Assembly (NCBI RefSeq): GCF_011758655.1
Contig: NZ_JAAMPA010000001.1
Location: 2,604,001-2,668,000, forward strand
From: Modestobacter marinus
GTDB taxonomy: Bacteria; Actinomycetota; Actinomycetes; Mycobacteriales; Geodermatophilaceae
Length of the DNA: 64,000 bases
Direction of reading: 5' to 3'
This document shows, one piece after another, positions 50,394 through 59,452 of this stretch. A program made the position numbers and the translations under genes. The notes beneath the pieces were generated by a model. That model worked only from the letters and a program-made list of their open reading frames with translations, was not told the origin of the DNA and ran no database searches. Each line of letters begins with the position of its first letter. Position 1 is the stretch's first letter.

Positions 50394-51188
50394 GTGTCCA
50401 CGCGAGGTGCAGGCACCGCGGACGTGGTGACCGCCAAGCTGACCGGTTGGGTCGAGCCCGTGGTCACCGCCGCCGGGTACGACCTGGAGGAGCTCGTCGT
50501 CCGCCCCGCCGGCCAGCGGTCGGTGGTCCGGGTCGTCGTCGACCGGGACTCCGGGGTCAGCCTGGACGATGTCGCCGAGGTCAGCCGGGCGCTGTCGGAG
50601 GTGCTCGACGCGCAGGACGAGGCGCTGGGCCGCTCGCCGTACGTCCTCGAGGTCACCAGCCCCGGGGTCGACCGTCCGCTGAGCCTGCCGCGGCACTGGC
50701 GGCGCAACGTCGGCCGGCTGGTCGTCGTCGCCGTGGGCCCCGACTCCGGCCGGGAGCAGCTCACCGGCCGGGTCGTCCGGGTCGACGACGGCGGGGTCGT
50801 GCTGGCCGTGGAGAAGGGCGGCACGAAGAAGGGGCAGGTGCGCAAGGCCGTCGGCGAGCGCACCGTGCCCTGGGCGGAGCTGGGCGAGGCGCGGGTGCAG
50901 GTGGAGTTCACCCGCCCGGCCGGGCACCGCGACGCCGCGCTGGTCGACCACGCCGACGGGGACGCGCCCGACGACGACCAGGACGACGAGCACCAGGACG
51001 ACGAGCCAGACGACGACGAGACAGACGACGCGACCGACGGCGACGAGGCCGGGGACGCCGAGGACGAGCACCACGACGAGCAGGACCCGACCGGGACCAG
51101 TGCGGTCGACGCGAGCAGGAGGCCCGGGCGACCGGCCCAGCGCCGCGCGCCGCGGGACCCCCGGTCGCGACGAGGAGGCAACAAGTGA
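50394..51188 (+). CDS. rimP: Ribosome maturation factor RimP
   Basis: 264 residues. Core RimP ([40 protein letters not shown]) ends near residue 180. An unusual tail follows: about 40 residues almost entirely Asp/Glu/His ([20 protein letters not shown]) then a basic Arg/Pro segment. GTG at 50394 has CAGGAGG at good spacing. It assists 30S assembly and overlaps nusA by GTGA. Confidence 0.95.
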   Translation: MSTRGAGTADVVTAKLTGWVEPVVTAAGYDLEELVVRPAGQRSVVRVVVDRDSGVSLDDVAEVSRALSEVLDAQDEALGRSPYVLEVTSPGVDRPLSLPRHWRRNVGRLVVVAVGPDSGREQLTGRVVRVDDGGVVLAVEKGGTKKGQVRKAVGERTVPWAELGEARVQVEFTRPAGHRDAALVDHADGDAPDDDQDDEHQDDEPDDDETDDATDGDEAGDAEDEHHDEQDPTGTSAVDASRRPGRPAQRRAPRDPRSRRGGNK

Positions 51189-52309
51189 ACATCGACGTGA
51201 CGGCTCTCAAGGCGGTCGAGCGGGAGAAGGGCATCCCCGCGGACACGGTGCTGCAGGCGATCGAGACCGCACTGGTCACCGCGTACCGGCACGCGGACGG
51301 GGCGGCCAAGCACGTGCGCGTGCAGGTCGACCGCAAGAGCGGCGAGGTCGCCGTCCTGGCCCAGGAGCTCGGCCCGGACGGCGAGGTCGTCCACGAGTGG
51401 GACGACACCCCCTCCGACTTCGGCCGGATCGCGGCCAGCACCGCCAAGCAGGTGATCATCCAGCGGCTCCGGGACGCCGAGCACGAGCAGACCTTCGGGG
51501 AGTACGCCGGCAAGGAGGGCGACATCGTCAGCGGCATCGTGCAGGCGCACGACCGCCGCAACACCCAGGGCATGGTGCTCGTCGACATCGGCAAGGTGGA
51601 GGCCACACTGCCCGCGCCGGAGCAGGTGCCCGGTGAGGACTACCGGCACGGCAGCCGGCTGAAGGCCTACGTCGTCTCCGTCGCCCGCACCTTCCGCGGC
51701 CCGCAGGTGACGCTGTCGCGCACCCACCCCAACCTGGTGCGCAAGCTGTTCGCCCTCGAGGTCCCCGAGGTCGCCGACGGCAGCGTGGAGATCGTCGCGG
51801 TGGCGCGGGAGGCCGGGCACCGGTCGAAGATCGCGGTCCGGACCAGCGTCCCCGGGCTGAACGCGAAGGGCGCGTGCATCGGCCCGATGGGCCAGCGGGT
51901 CCGCAACGTGATGAGCGACCTGCACGGCGAGAAGATCGACATCGTCGACTGGTCCGACGACGAGGCCAGCTTCGTCGCCTCCGCGCTGTCGCCCGCCCGG
52001 GTCACCAGCGCACGGGTGGTGGACGCGGCCGCCCGGGCGGTCCAGGTCGTCGTGCCGGACTACCAGCTGTCCCTCGCGATCGGCAAGGAGGGGCAGAACG
52101 CCCGGCTGGCCGCCCGGCTCACCGGCTGCCGCATCGACATCCGCAGTGACGCCGAGGCGGTCGACGGCGACGCCCCGGTGTCCCCGGGTGTCGGGCGGGC
52201 GCCGTTGCGGCCGGGAGCGCAGGCCGGTCGGCCCGGTGCCCGCGGTCCGCAGGGCGGCCACCGGCCCCCTGTGCGGCGCGCGGAACATCCCGGGCCCGCG
52301 GCGCGCTAG
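51185..52309 (+). CDS. nusA: Transcription termination/antitermination factor NusA
   Basis: 374 residues. N-terminal RNA-polymerase-binding domain ([20 protein letters not shown]), S1 domain ([20 protein letters not shown]), two KH domains ([38 protein letters not shown]). No C-terminal AR repeats; it ends in a Gly/Arg/Pro tail, typical of actinobacteria. Confidence 0.97.
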   Translation: MNIDVTALKAVEREKGIPADTVLQAIETALVTAYRHADGAAKHVRVQVDRKSGEVAVLAQELGPDGEVVHEWDDTPSDFGRIAASTAKQVIIQRLRDAEHEQTFGEYAGKEGDIVSGIVQAHDRRNTQGMVLVDIGKVEATLPAPEQVPGEDYRHGSRLKAYVVSVARTFRGPQVTLSRTHPNLVRKLFALEVPEVADGSVEIVAVAREAGHRSKIAVRTSVPGLNAKGACIGPMGQRVRNVMSDLHGEKIDIVDWSDDEASFVASALSPARVTSARVVDAAARAVQVVVPDYQLSLAIGKEGQNARLAARLTGCRIDIRSDAEAVDGDAPVSPGVGRAPLRPGAQAGRPGARGPQGGHRPPVRRAEHPGPAAR

Positions 52310-52317
52310 ACTCCCTG

Positions 52318-52584
52318 ATGGCCGATCCGTCGATGCCGGTCCGCACCTGTGTGGGGTGCCGGCGACGCGCTCCGGTCACCGAGCTGTTGCGTGTCGTCGT
52401 CCGTGGCGGGGGGCTCACCCCCGATCCGCGGCGACGGCTCCCCGGCCGGGGTGCGTCCCTGCACCCCACCGCGGAGTGCCTGCAGGCAGCAGTCCGGCGC
52501 CGGGCCTTCCCGCGCGCGCTGCGCAGCAGCACGCCGCTGGAGACCGGCCCGCTCGAGGCCCACGTCCTCCGGCAGGTCAGCTGA
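52318..52584 (+). CDS. ylxR: YlxR family RNA-binding protein
   Basis: 88 residues. PVRTCVGCRRRAPVTELLRV and GRGASLHPTAECLQAAVRRR are the DUF448/YlxR signatures, with a metal-less CxxC-like start. Members have been reported to act on RNA-modification or RNase P. Always between nusA and infB. Confidence 0.93.
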   Translation: MADPSMPVRTCVGCRRRAPVTELLRVVVRGGGLTPDPRRRLPGRGASLHPTAECLQAAVRRRAFPRALRSSTPLETGPLEAHVLRQVS

Positions 52585-52600
52585 CCCGCCCGGGCCGACG

Positions 52601-52650
52601 GCACCGAGCACCACGCAGCACCGAGCACCACGCAGCACCGAGCACCACGA
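52601..52650 (+). repeat. 17-bp direct repeat, about three copies, in the infB leader
   Basis: GCACCGAGCACCACGCA occurs at 52601-52617 and 52618-52634, with a third, nearly complete copy at 52635-52650. It lies in the 219-nt ylxR-infB gap. The same gap has a GGACCGG/CCGGTCC inverted repeat (about 52667-52686) and two tiny ORFs (starting near 52715 and 52740). Confidence 0.9.
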
Positions 52651-52803
52651 ACTGAGCGCGATCCAGTCGGACCGGCACCCGGCCGGTCCACAGTCGAGAG
52701 CAGGACGACCTCGGATGAGCAACCCGTGAAGTCGCCACGATGACCATGCACCACTGAGACAGAGGTCGAGCGGGCCAGCCGCCGGCCTCACCAGAGGAGA
52801 CCC

Positions 52804-55800
52804 GTGCCAGGCAAGGCCCGCGTACACGAGCTCGCGAAAGAGCTCGGTATCGACAGCAAGACAGTGCTCGCCAAGCTCAAGGAGCAGGGCGAGTTCGTGA
52901 AGTCCGCCTCCTCCACCGTCGAGGCCCCGGTGGCCCGACGGCTGCGTGAGGCCTTCCCCGGCGACGGCGCCTCGAGCGGTGGCGGCAACGGCGCCTCCGG
53001 CGCCCGCCCGGGTCCGCGTCCCACGCCCGGCCCCCGGCCGGCTGCTCCCGTGACGTCGGCTCCCGCCGCGCCGGCCCCCGCTGCCCCGGCTCCCACCCCG
53101 GCACCGGCCCCGGCCGCTCCCCAGGCTCCTGCCGCCCGGGCTGACGCCCCGGCCCGTCCGGCCACCCCCGGCCCGCGTCCCGGCCCCCGGCCGGCGCCGC
53201 AGCAGCCGGCGGCCGCTGCCCCGGCTCCGGCTCCGGCTCAGCCGGTCCCGGCGCCGCAGCAGCCGGCCGCCAGCGCCCCGACCCAGCAGCCGCCGGCCGC
53301 ACCGGCGCAGCCGGGCCCGCGTCCGGCTGCCCCGGGTCCGCGCCCGGCCGGTGGTGCACCCGCCGGTCCGGCCGCTGGTGGCGGCACCCCGGGCGCTCCG
53401 CGTCCGGCCGCCCCCGGGCCGCGTCCCGGCCCCCGTCCGGCTCCCCGGCCGGGCAACAACCCCTTCAGCAGCGCCCCGCGTCCGGCTGCGGCCGGTCCGC
53501 GACCCGGCGGGGCTCCCGGTCAGCAGGCCGGCCCCGGTGGGCCGCGTCCCGGCCCCGGCGGCCCGCGTCCGGCTCCCGGCGCCGGCGGTCCTCGCCCGGC
53601 GTCCGGTCCTGGCGGGCCCCGTCCCGCCGCCGGTCCGGGTGGGCCCCGTCCCAACCCCGGCATGATGCCGCAGCGTCCGAGCCCCGGCATGATGCCGCCG
53701 CGGCCGGCCGGTGGCGGTCGCGCGGGTGGTCCCGGCGGCCCCGGTGGTGCCGGTGGTCGTGGCCGTCCGGGTGGTCCCGGCGGTGGCGGTGGCTTCCGTC
53801 CCGGTGGCGGTGGCCCCGGTGGTCCCGGCGGCGCGCCGGCCGGCGGTGGCTTCCGCCCCGGCGGCGGTGGCCGTGGTCGTGGCCGCGGTGGTTCCGGTGC
53901 CGGCACCGCGGGTGCCTTCGGGCGTCCGGGTGGTCGCGGTCCGGTCCGTGGGCGCAAGAGCAAGAAGCAGCGGCGTCAGGAGTTCGACTCCATGGCGGCG
54001 CCGAGCATGGGCGGCGTCTCGCTGCCCCGTGGCAACGGGCAGACCGTCCGGCTGCCGCGTGGCGCCTCGCTGACCGACCTGGCGGAGCGGATCAACGCCG
54101 AGCCGGCCGCGCTGGTCACCGCCCTGTTCCACCTGGGCGAGATGATCACCGCGACGCAGTCGGTCAACGACGACACCCTGCAGCTGCTCGGTGCCGAGAT
54201 CGGCTGGGTCATCCAGGTCGTCAGCCCCGAGGACGAGGACCGTGAGCTCCTCGACACCTTCGACCTCACCTTCGGTGACGAGGAGAGCGACGACGAGGAC
54301 GACTGGGGCATCCGCCCGCCCGTCGTCACCGTCATGGGTCACGTCGACCACGGGAAGACCAAGCTCCTGGACGCGCTCCGGCACGCCAACGTGGCGGGCA
54401 AGGAGGCCGGTGGCATCACCCAGCACATCGGCGCCTACCAGATCGTCACCGAGCTCGAGGGCAACGAGCGTCCGGTCACCTTCATCGACACCCCGGGTCA
54501 CGAGTCGTTCACCGCGATGCGTGCCCGCGGCGCGAAGGTCACCGACATCGTCGTCCTGGTGGTGGCCGCCGACGACGGCGTCATGCCGCAGACGGTCGAG
54601 GCGCTCAACCACGCCCAGGCCGCCGAGGTGCCGATCGTGGTCGCGGTCAACAAGATCGACAAGGAGGGGGCCAACCCCGCCAAGATCCGTCAGCAGCTCA
54701 CCGAGTACGGGCTGGTGGCCGAGGAGTACGGCGGCGACACGATGTTCGTCGACGTCTCCGCGACCACCCGTCAGGGCCTCGACGACCTGCTGACCTCGAT
54801 CCTGCTGACCGCCGACGCCTCCCTGGACCTGCGCGCCAACGTGGGCCAGGACCCCCAGGGTGTGGTCATCGAGGGCAAGCTGGACAAGGGCCGTGGCCCC
54901 GTCGCCACGGTGCTGGTCCAGCGCGGCATCCTGCGCCAGGGCGACTCGATCGTGGCCGGCGACGCCTACGGTCGCGTCCGGTCGCTGCTCGACGAGCACG
55001 GCAACAAGCTCAAGGAGGCCCTGCCGGCCCGTCCGGTCCAGGTCGTCGGCCTGACATCCGTGCCGCGTGCCGGTGACACCTTCCTCGTCGTCGAGGAGGA
55101 CCGGATCGCCCGGCAGATCGCCGATCGCCGTCAGGCCCGCATCCGCAACGCGCAGAACGCGTCCATGCGGAAGCGGATCAGCCTGGAGGACCTCGACGCG
55201 GCGCTCAAGGAGACCCGTCAGCTCAACCTGATCATCAAGGGCGACAACTCGGGCACCGTCGAGGCGCTCGAAGAGGCGCTGATGAAGATCGAGGTGAGCG
55301 ACGACATCTCGCTGCGGGTCATCCACCGCGGCGTCGGTGGGATCACCAAGAGCGACATCGACCTGGCGCTGGCCGACGACGTCATCGTCCTGGGCTTCAA
55401 CGTCCGGGCCGAGGGCCAGGCCACCGAGCTCGCCAGCCGCGAGGGCGTGGACGTCCGGTACTACACGGTCATCTACCAGGCCATCGAGGAGATCGAGTCC
55501 GCGCTCAAGGGCATGCTCAAGCCCGAGTACGAAGAGGTGCAGCTGGGCACCGCGGAGGTCCGCGAGGTCTTCCGGGTCCCGCGGATCGGCAACGTCGCGG
55601 GCTCCCTGGTGCGCAGCGGCACGATCGTCCGCAACTCCAAGGCCCGTCTCATCCGGGACGGCGCCGTGGTCGCGGACAACCTGACCGTCGAGTCGCTGCG
55701 TCGCTTCAAGGACGACGCGACCGAGGTCCGCGAGGGTTACGAGTGCGGTATCGGGCTGGGGTCGTTCAACGACATCAAGCCCGAGGACGTCATCCAGACC

Positions 55801-55830
55801 TTCGAGCTGCGCGAGAAGCCGCGCGCCTGA
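52804..55830 (+). CDS. infB: Translation initiation factor IF-2
   Basis: 1008 residues. N-terminal IF2_N ([20 protein letters not shown]), then about 320 residues of Pro/Ala/Gly/Arg linker (53000-53960), a second IF2_N region ([20 protein letters not shown]), and the GTPase: G1 GHVDHGKT (512-519), DTPGHE (562), NKID (616-619). C-terminal beta-barrel and fMet-tRNA domains follow. Delivers initiator tRNA to the 30S. GTG at 52804 with AGAGGAG upstream. Confidence 0.97.
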   Translation: MPGKARVHELAKELGIDSKTVLAKLKEQGEFVKSASSTVEAPVARRLREAFPGDGASSGGGNGASGARPGPRPTPGPRPAAPVTSAPAAPAPAAPAPTPAPAPAAPQAPAARADAPARPATPGPRPGPRPAPQQPAAAAPAPAPAQPVPAPQQPAASAPTQQPPAAPAQPGPRPAAPGPRPAGGAPAGPAAGGGTPGAPRPAAPGPRPGPRPAPRPGNNPFSSAPRPAAAGPRPGGAPGQQAGPGGPRPGPGGPRPAPGAGGPRPASGPGGPRPAAGPGGPRPNPGMMPQRPSPGMMPPRPAGGGRAGGPGGPGGAGGRGRPGGPGGGGGFRPGGGGPGGPGGAPAGGGFRPGGGGRGRGRGGSGAGTAGAFGRPGGRGPVRGRKSKKQRRQEFDSMAAPSMGGVSLPRGNGQTVRLPRGASLTDLAERINAEPAALVTALFHLGEMITATQSVNDDTLQLLGAEIGWVIQVVSPEDEDRELLDTFDLTFGDEESDDEDDWGIRPPVVTVMGHVDHGKTKLLDALRHANVAGKEAGGITQHIGAYQIVTELEGNERPVTFIDTPGHESFTAMRARGAKVTDIVVLVVAADDGVMPQTVEALNHAQAAEVPIVVAVNKIDKEGANPAKIRQQLTEYGLVAEEYGGDTMFVDVSATTRQGLDDLLTSILLTADASLDLRANVGQDPQGVVIEGKLDKGRGPVATVLVQRGILRQGDSIVAGDAYGRVRSLLDEHGNKLKEALPARPVQVVGLTSVPRAGDTFLVVEEDRIARQIADRRQARIRNAQNASMRKRISLEDLDAALKETRQLNLIIKGDNSGTVEALEEALMKIEVSDDISLRVIHRGVGGITKSDIDLALADDVIVLGFNVRAEGQATELASREGVDVRYYTVIYQAIEEIESALKGMLKPEYEEVQLGTAEVREVFRVPRIGNVAGSLVRSGTIVRNSKARLIRDGAVVADNLTVESLRRFKDDATEVREGYECGIGLGSFNDIKPEDVIQTFELREKPRA

Positions 55831-55837
55831 GCAAGGA

Positions 55838-55885
55838 CCCCCTTGCCCCCCGCCACTCGCTGGTTCGTGGCGGGGGGCAAGGGGG
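55838..55885 (+). terminator. 18-bp perfect hairpin after infB
   Basis: CCCCCTTGCCCCCCGCCA (55838-55855) pairs perfectly with TGGCGGGGGGCAAGGGGG (55868-55885) around a 12-nt loop, 8 nt after the infB stop. It is the longest uninterrupted stem seen in the window. Confidence 0.85.
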
Positions 55886-55920
55886 CCGGGACAGACCCTG
55901 GCAGTAGGGAGGCGGTGAGC

Positions 55921-56214
55921 GTGTTCACGGGCACGCTCACCGCCGACCTGCTGCTGGGGGACGTCCACTCGCTCAAGGAGAAGCGTGCCGTGGTCCGGCC
56001 GATCGTGGCCGAACTGCGGCGTCGCTTCGCCGTGGCCGTCGCCGAGGTGGGCGACCCCGACCTGCACCGTCGCGCGCAGGTCGGGGTCGCCACCGTGGCG
56101 GGGCAGCCCGCGCACGTGGCCGACGTCCTCGACGCCTGCGAGCGGTGGCTGGCAGACCGCCCGGAGGTGATGCTGCTGTCCACGCACCGGCAGTTGTTCA
56201 GCGAGACCGACTGA
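55921..56214 (+). CDS. DUF503 (YlxP) family protein
   Basis: 97 residues, MFTGTLTADLLLGDVHSLKE onward, with KEKRAVVRPIVAELRRRF and the middle AVAEVGDPDLHRRAQVGVAT. Conserved between infB and rbfA; function unknown, possibly ribosome-linked. GTG at 55921 is preferred over 55915 because GGAGG at 55908-55912 then has 8-nt spacing. Confidence 0.88.
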   Translation: MFTGTLTADLLLGDVHSLKEKRAVVRPIVAELRRRFAVAVAEVGDPDLHRRAQVGVATVAGQPAHVADVLDACERWLADRPEVMLLSTHRQLFSETD

Positions 56215-56257
56215 GGCCCCTCGCCCCCCACCCCACGCCGCGTCGCGGGGCGGGGCC
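56215..56257 (+). terminator. GC hairpin after DUF503 gene
   Basis: GGCCCC-TC-GCCCC (56215-56227) can pair with GGGGCGGGGCC (56247-56257) with a two-base bulge. Confidence 0.5.
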
Positions 56258-56316
56258 CTGCGACGGGGCCCTCCAGACCCACCCAGGACCGTTCCTGGCC
56301 GTTCCGAGGAGGACCG

Positions 56317-56844
56317 ATGGCTGACCCGGCCCGCGCACGCCGACTGGCCGTGCGCATCCGCCAGATCGTCTCCGCCACGATCGAGATGCAGATCAAGGAC
56401 CCCCGCCTCGGGATGGTCACCATCACCGACGCGCGGGTCACCAGTGACCTGCGCGAGGCGACGGTGTTCTACACCGTCTACGGCGACGAGCAGCAGATCG
56501 AGGACTCCGCCCGGGCCCTCGCCAGCGCCACCGGCGTGCTGCGCTCCACCGTGGGCAAGCAGACCGGCATCAAGTTCGTGCCCACGCTGACCTTCGTCGC
56601 CGACATCGTCCCGGACACCGCCCGGGAGCTGGAGGAGGCGCTGGCCCGCGTCCGGGAGGCGGACGCCGAACTGGCCCGTGCCCGTGAGAACGCCCAGTAC
56701 GCCGGCGAGGCCGACCCCTACCGCAGGCCGGCGGTCGACGAGGACGAGGACGCCGAGGACGGGGAGTCCCTGGACGCCCCGGCCGACGAGCGTGCCGACG
56801 CCGCCGACGGTCGTCCGTCGGCGGCCGAGCGGAGCGTGTCGTGA
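56317..56844 (+). CDS. rbfA: Ribosome-binding factor A
   Basis: 175 residues. RRLAVRIRQIVSATIEMQIK, DPRLGMVTITDARVTSDLRE and TGIKFVPTLTFVADIVPD are the RbfA KH-like fold. An acidic tail of about 45 residues follows. It aids 16S 5' end maturation and cold adaptation. ATG at 56317 after GAGGAGG. Confidence 0.96.
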   Translation: MADPARARRLAVRIRQIVSATIEMQIKDPRLGMVTITDARVTSDLREATVFYTVYGDEQQIEDSARALASATGVLRSTVGKQTGIKFVPTLTFVADIVPDTARELEEALARVREADAELARARENAQYAGEADPYRRPAVDEDEDAEDGESLDAPADERADAADGRPSAAERSVS

Positions 56845-57083
56845 CCGGCGCGGTGGACCCGGACCCGGACGACCTGGCCGGGCAGCAGCACAAGGCCGGG
56901 TTCGGCGGCCGGGAGGAGCCGGCCTCCGGCGACCCCACCGCCGGCGGCAAGCACGGCGACGTCGGGACGACCGACAGCATCGCCGCGGACGAGCCGGACG
57001 ACGGCACGCACTACGCGGTGGGCGGCGGCAACAACGACCCGGAACCGCAGCAGCCGCCGCACGCCGGCCCGGACGGCACGTGA
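56841..57083 (+). CDS. Small hydrophilic hypothetical protein
   Basis: 80 residues, strongly acidic and Gly/Pro/Asn-rich (VDPDPDDLAGQQHKAGFGGR; EPQQPPHAGPDGT), predicted disordered, without Cys or hydrophobic core. GTGA overlap with rbfA and 4 nt before the DHH gene argue that it is translated. No family recognised. Confidence 0.5.
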   Translation: MTGAVDPDPDDLAGQQHKAGFGGREEPASGDPTAGGKHGDVGTTDSIAADEPDDGTHYAVGGGNNDPEPQQPPHAGPDGT

Positions 57084-57087
57084 GCCG

Positions 57088-58077
57088 ATGACCATCGTCT
57101 CCGCGCCCGCGGACGCGGCCGTGGAACTGCTCGCCGGGGCGGCGGCGGCCGGGCGGACGGTCGTGCTCTCCGGGCACGTCCAGCCCGACGCCGACGCCCT
57201 GGGCAGCACCCTGGCGCTGGCCGAGGGGCTGCGCCGCCGCGGCGCCCGGGTGACCGCGACCTTCCCCGAGCCGTTCACGCTGCCGGCCTCGCTGGGCTGG
57301 CTCCCCGGCGCGCAGCAGCTGGTCCCACCACGGGCCGTGCCGGCCGACGTCGACGTGTTCGTCAGCCTGGACGCCGCCTCCCCGGGCCGGCTGGGGGACC
57401 TGGCGGCCGTGCTGGCCGGCGCACGGCGGTCGGTCGTCGTCGACCACCACGCCAGCAACCCGGGGTTCGGGGAGATCCGGGTGGTCGACCCGCACGCCGC
57501 TGCGACCGTGGTGCTCGTCGCCGACCTGCTGGACGGCCTGGGCGTCGAGCTCGACGAGCAGCTGGCCACCTGCCTCTACGCCGGGCTGACCGCCGACACC
57601 GGGTCCTTCCGCTTCGGCAACACCGCGCCGGGCACCCACGAGCTGGCTGCCCGGCTGCTGCGCACCGGCATCGACCACGCGGCGATCAGTCAGCGGCTGT
57701 TCGACACCGCGCCCTTCGGCTGGCTGGGGCTGCTCTCGGCCGTCACCGGGCGGGCGGCGCTGGACCGCGAGGTCGGCGCCGGCCTGGTCTGGACCTGGTC
57801 GACGTCGGCCGAGGCCCGCGCCCACGGCCTGGCCGCCGATCAGCTCGAAGCCCTCGTCGACGTCGTCCGCGCGACCGCCGAGGCCGACGTCGCCTGCGTC
57901 CTCAAGGGCCAGGACGACGGTTCGTGGTCGGTCTCCCTCCGCTCGCGCGGGGCCACCGACCTGGCCCGGGTCGCGATGGCGCTGGGGGGCGGTGGGCACC
58001 GGGCTGCCGCCGGCTACACCTCGACGGCCGACCGGGACGGCACGATCGCCCAGCTCCGGCAGGAGCTGGCCCGCTGA
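57088..58077 (+). CDS. DHH/DHHA1 phosphoesterase (NrnA-like)
   Basis: 329 residues. DHH motifs: VLSGHVQPDADALGSTLALA (motif I-II), VSLDAA, VVDHHASNPGFG (DHH), and GLTADTGSFRFGN; DHHA1 C-terminus with LGGGGHRAAAGYT. NrnA family degrades nanoRNA and dephosphorylates pAp. Order rbfA-DHH-MATE-truB is conserved. ATG at 57088. Confidence 0.93.
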   Translation: MTIVSAPADAAVELLAGAAAAGRTVVLSGHVQPDADALGSTLALAEGLRRRGARVTATFPEPFTLPASLGWLPGAQQLVPPRAVPADVDVFVSLDAASPGRLGDLAAVLAGARRSVVVDHHASNPGFGEIRVVDPHAAATVVLVADLLDGLGVELDEQLATCLYAGLTADTGSFRFGNTAPGTHELAARLLRTGIDHAAISQRLFDTAPFGWLGLLSAVTGRAALDREVGAGLVWTWSTSAEARAHGLAADQLEALVDVVRATAEADVACVLKGQDDGSWSVSLRSRGATDLARVAMALGGGGHRAAAGYTSTADRDGTIAQLRQELAR

Positions 58078-59375
58078 GCAGGTCGGTCCCGTCGCTGGCG
58101 GCGCCGGCCCTGGTGGTGCTGGCCGCCGAGCCGCTCTACCTGCTCGTCGACACCGCCGTGGTCGGCAACCTGGGCACGGTCAGCCTCGGTGGCCTGGCGA
58201 TCGGCGGCGGGCTGCTCGCCTACGTGGCGGCGCTGCTCAACTTCCTCGCGTACGGCACCACCGCCCGCGCGGCCCGGCGCGCCGGGGCCGGTGACCGGGA
58301 CGGCGCGGTCGCGGAGGGCGTGCAGGCCACCTGGCTGGCCCTGGCGCTGGGGGTCGGGCTGGTCGCCGTCCTCCAGGTCGCGGCCGGGCCGCTGACCCGC
58401 CTGCTCGCCGGTGGAGCCGGGCCGGTCGCCGACGCCGCCGAGGAGTGGCTGCGGGTGGCCTGCCTGGGGCTGCCGCTGCTGCTGCTCGCCCTGGCCGGCA
58501 ACGGCTGGCTGCGCGGCGTCCAGGAGCTGCGCCGGCCGATGGGCTACGTGCTGGCCGGCAGCCTGGTGAGCCTGGTCCTGTGCCCACTGCTGGTGCACAC
58601 GGCCGGGATGGGCCTGGTCGGCTCCGCGGTGGCGAACGTGGCCGGGCAGTCGGTCTCCGCCGCGCTCTTCGTGCGCGCGCTGACCCGCGAGCTGGCCAGC
58701 ACCGGGATCTCGCTGCGGCCCCGGCCGGCGGCGCTGCGGGCCCAGCTGGTCCTCGGCCGCGACCTGCTGCTGCGCGCCGCCGTCCTCCAGCTTGCCTTCG
58801 CCGCCGCGGCTGCCGTCGTGGCCCGCTCGGGCACCGCCGAGCTCGGTGCGCACCAGATCGCGCTGCAGCTGTGGCTGTTCCTCGCGCTGGTGCTGGACGC
58901 CTACGCCATCGCCGCGCAGACCCTCGTCGGCACGGCCCTGGGTGCGGCCCGCCCGGCCGAGGCCCGCGAGACCGCCCGTCGGGTGGTCGGCTGGGGCCTG
59001 GGCACCGGGGTGCTCGTCGCCCTCCTGCTGCTCGCCCTGCGGCCGGTGCTGCCACCGCTGTTCACCGACGACCCGGCGGTGCTCGCCGAGGCCGGCGTCG
59101 TCTGGTGGTTCCTGGCGCTGATGCAGCCGCTGGCCGGGGTCGTCTTCGCCCTCGACGGGGTGCTCATGGGCGCCGGGGACGTCGCCTATCTGCGCACCGT
59201 CACCGTCGGCTCCGCGCTGGTGGGCTTCGTGCCGCTGTCGCTGCTGTCCGGCTGGCTGGACTGGGGACTGCCCGGGGTGTGGACCGGCCTGACCCTGTTC
59301 ATCGTGCTGCGGCTGGTGGCCGTCGGCTGGCGGGTGCGGGGGAGCGCCTGGCTGGGTGAGACGGTGGCCCGGTGA
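58074..59375 (+). CDS. MATE-family (DinF-like) efflux transporter, apparent CTG start
   Basis: 433 residues with about 12 membrane helices; LAAPALVVLAAEPLYLLVDT-AVVGNLG is the DinF N-terminus, and LGAHQIALQLWLFLALVLDA is the second-half signature. The homologous start is LSRSVPSL, encoded by CTG at 58074, which overlaps the upstream TGA as CTGA. No ATG/GTG/TTG fits; the only upstream start, GTG 57924, lies 150 nt inside the DHH gene. Exports organic cations or oxidised compounds, substrate unknown. Confidence 0.9.
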   Translation: MSRSVPSLAAPALVVLAAEPLYLLVDTAVVGNLGTVSLGGLAIGGGLLAYVAALLNFLAYGTTARAARRAGAGDRDGAVAEGVQATWLALALGVGLVAVLQVAAGPLTRLLAGGAGPVADAAEEWLRVACLGLPLLLLALAGNGWLRGVQELRRPMGYVLAGSLVSLVLCPLLVHTAGMGLVGSAVANVAGQSVSAALFVRALTRELASTGISLRPRPAALRAQLVLGRDLLLRAAVLQLAFAAAAAVVARSGTAELGAHQIALQLWLFLALVLDAYAIAAQTLVGTALGAARPAEARETARRVVGWGLGTGVLVALLLLALRPVLPPLFTDDPAVLAEAGVVWWFLALMQPLAGVVFALDGVLMGAGDVAYLRTVTVGSALVGFVPLSLLSGWLDWGLPGVWTGLTLFIVLRLVAVGWRVRGSAWLGETVAR

Positions 59376-59452
59376 GCGAGCGTGCGAGCGGGACGACGTG
59401 CCCACCAGCCGAGCAGGACCGGTCGACGAGCCCCGGCGGGGAGGTCCGATGA
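59372..59452 (+). CDS. Possible 26-residue bridging ORF between MATE and truB
   Basis: GTG at 59372 overlaps the MATE stop (GTGA) and the TGA at 59450-59452 overlaps the truB ATG (ATGA). The peptide MSERASGTTCPPAEQDRSTS plus six residues has no family. Its value may be to carry ribosomes to truB. It could also be chance in a 73-nt spacer. Confidence 0.35.
   Translation: MSERASGTTCPPAEQDRSTSPGGEVR

Noticed and set aside
52306..57999. Very long minus-strand open frame (about 1900 codons) opposite ylxR-infB-rbfA
   Set aside because: It is antisense to clearly conserved genes and consists of Gly/Arg/Pro/Ala/Thr-rich translation, the usual by-product of GC-rich third positions. Similar shadows opposite glnD, lepB-rnhB, rseP-ispG and comM were discarded for the same reason.
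57924..58073. 50-residue N-terminal extension of the MATE protein from GTG 57924
   Set aside because: It would overlap the DHH gene by 150 nt and is Arg/Pro/Gly-rich with no hydrophobic character; the CTG at the stop codon fits homologues better.
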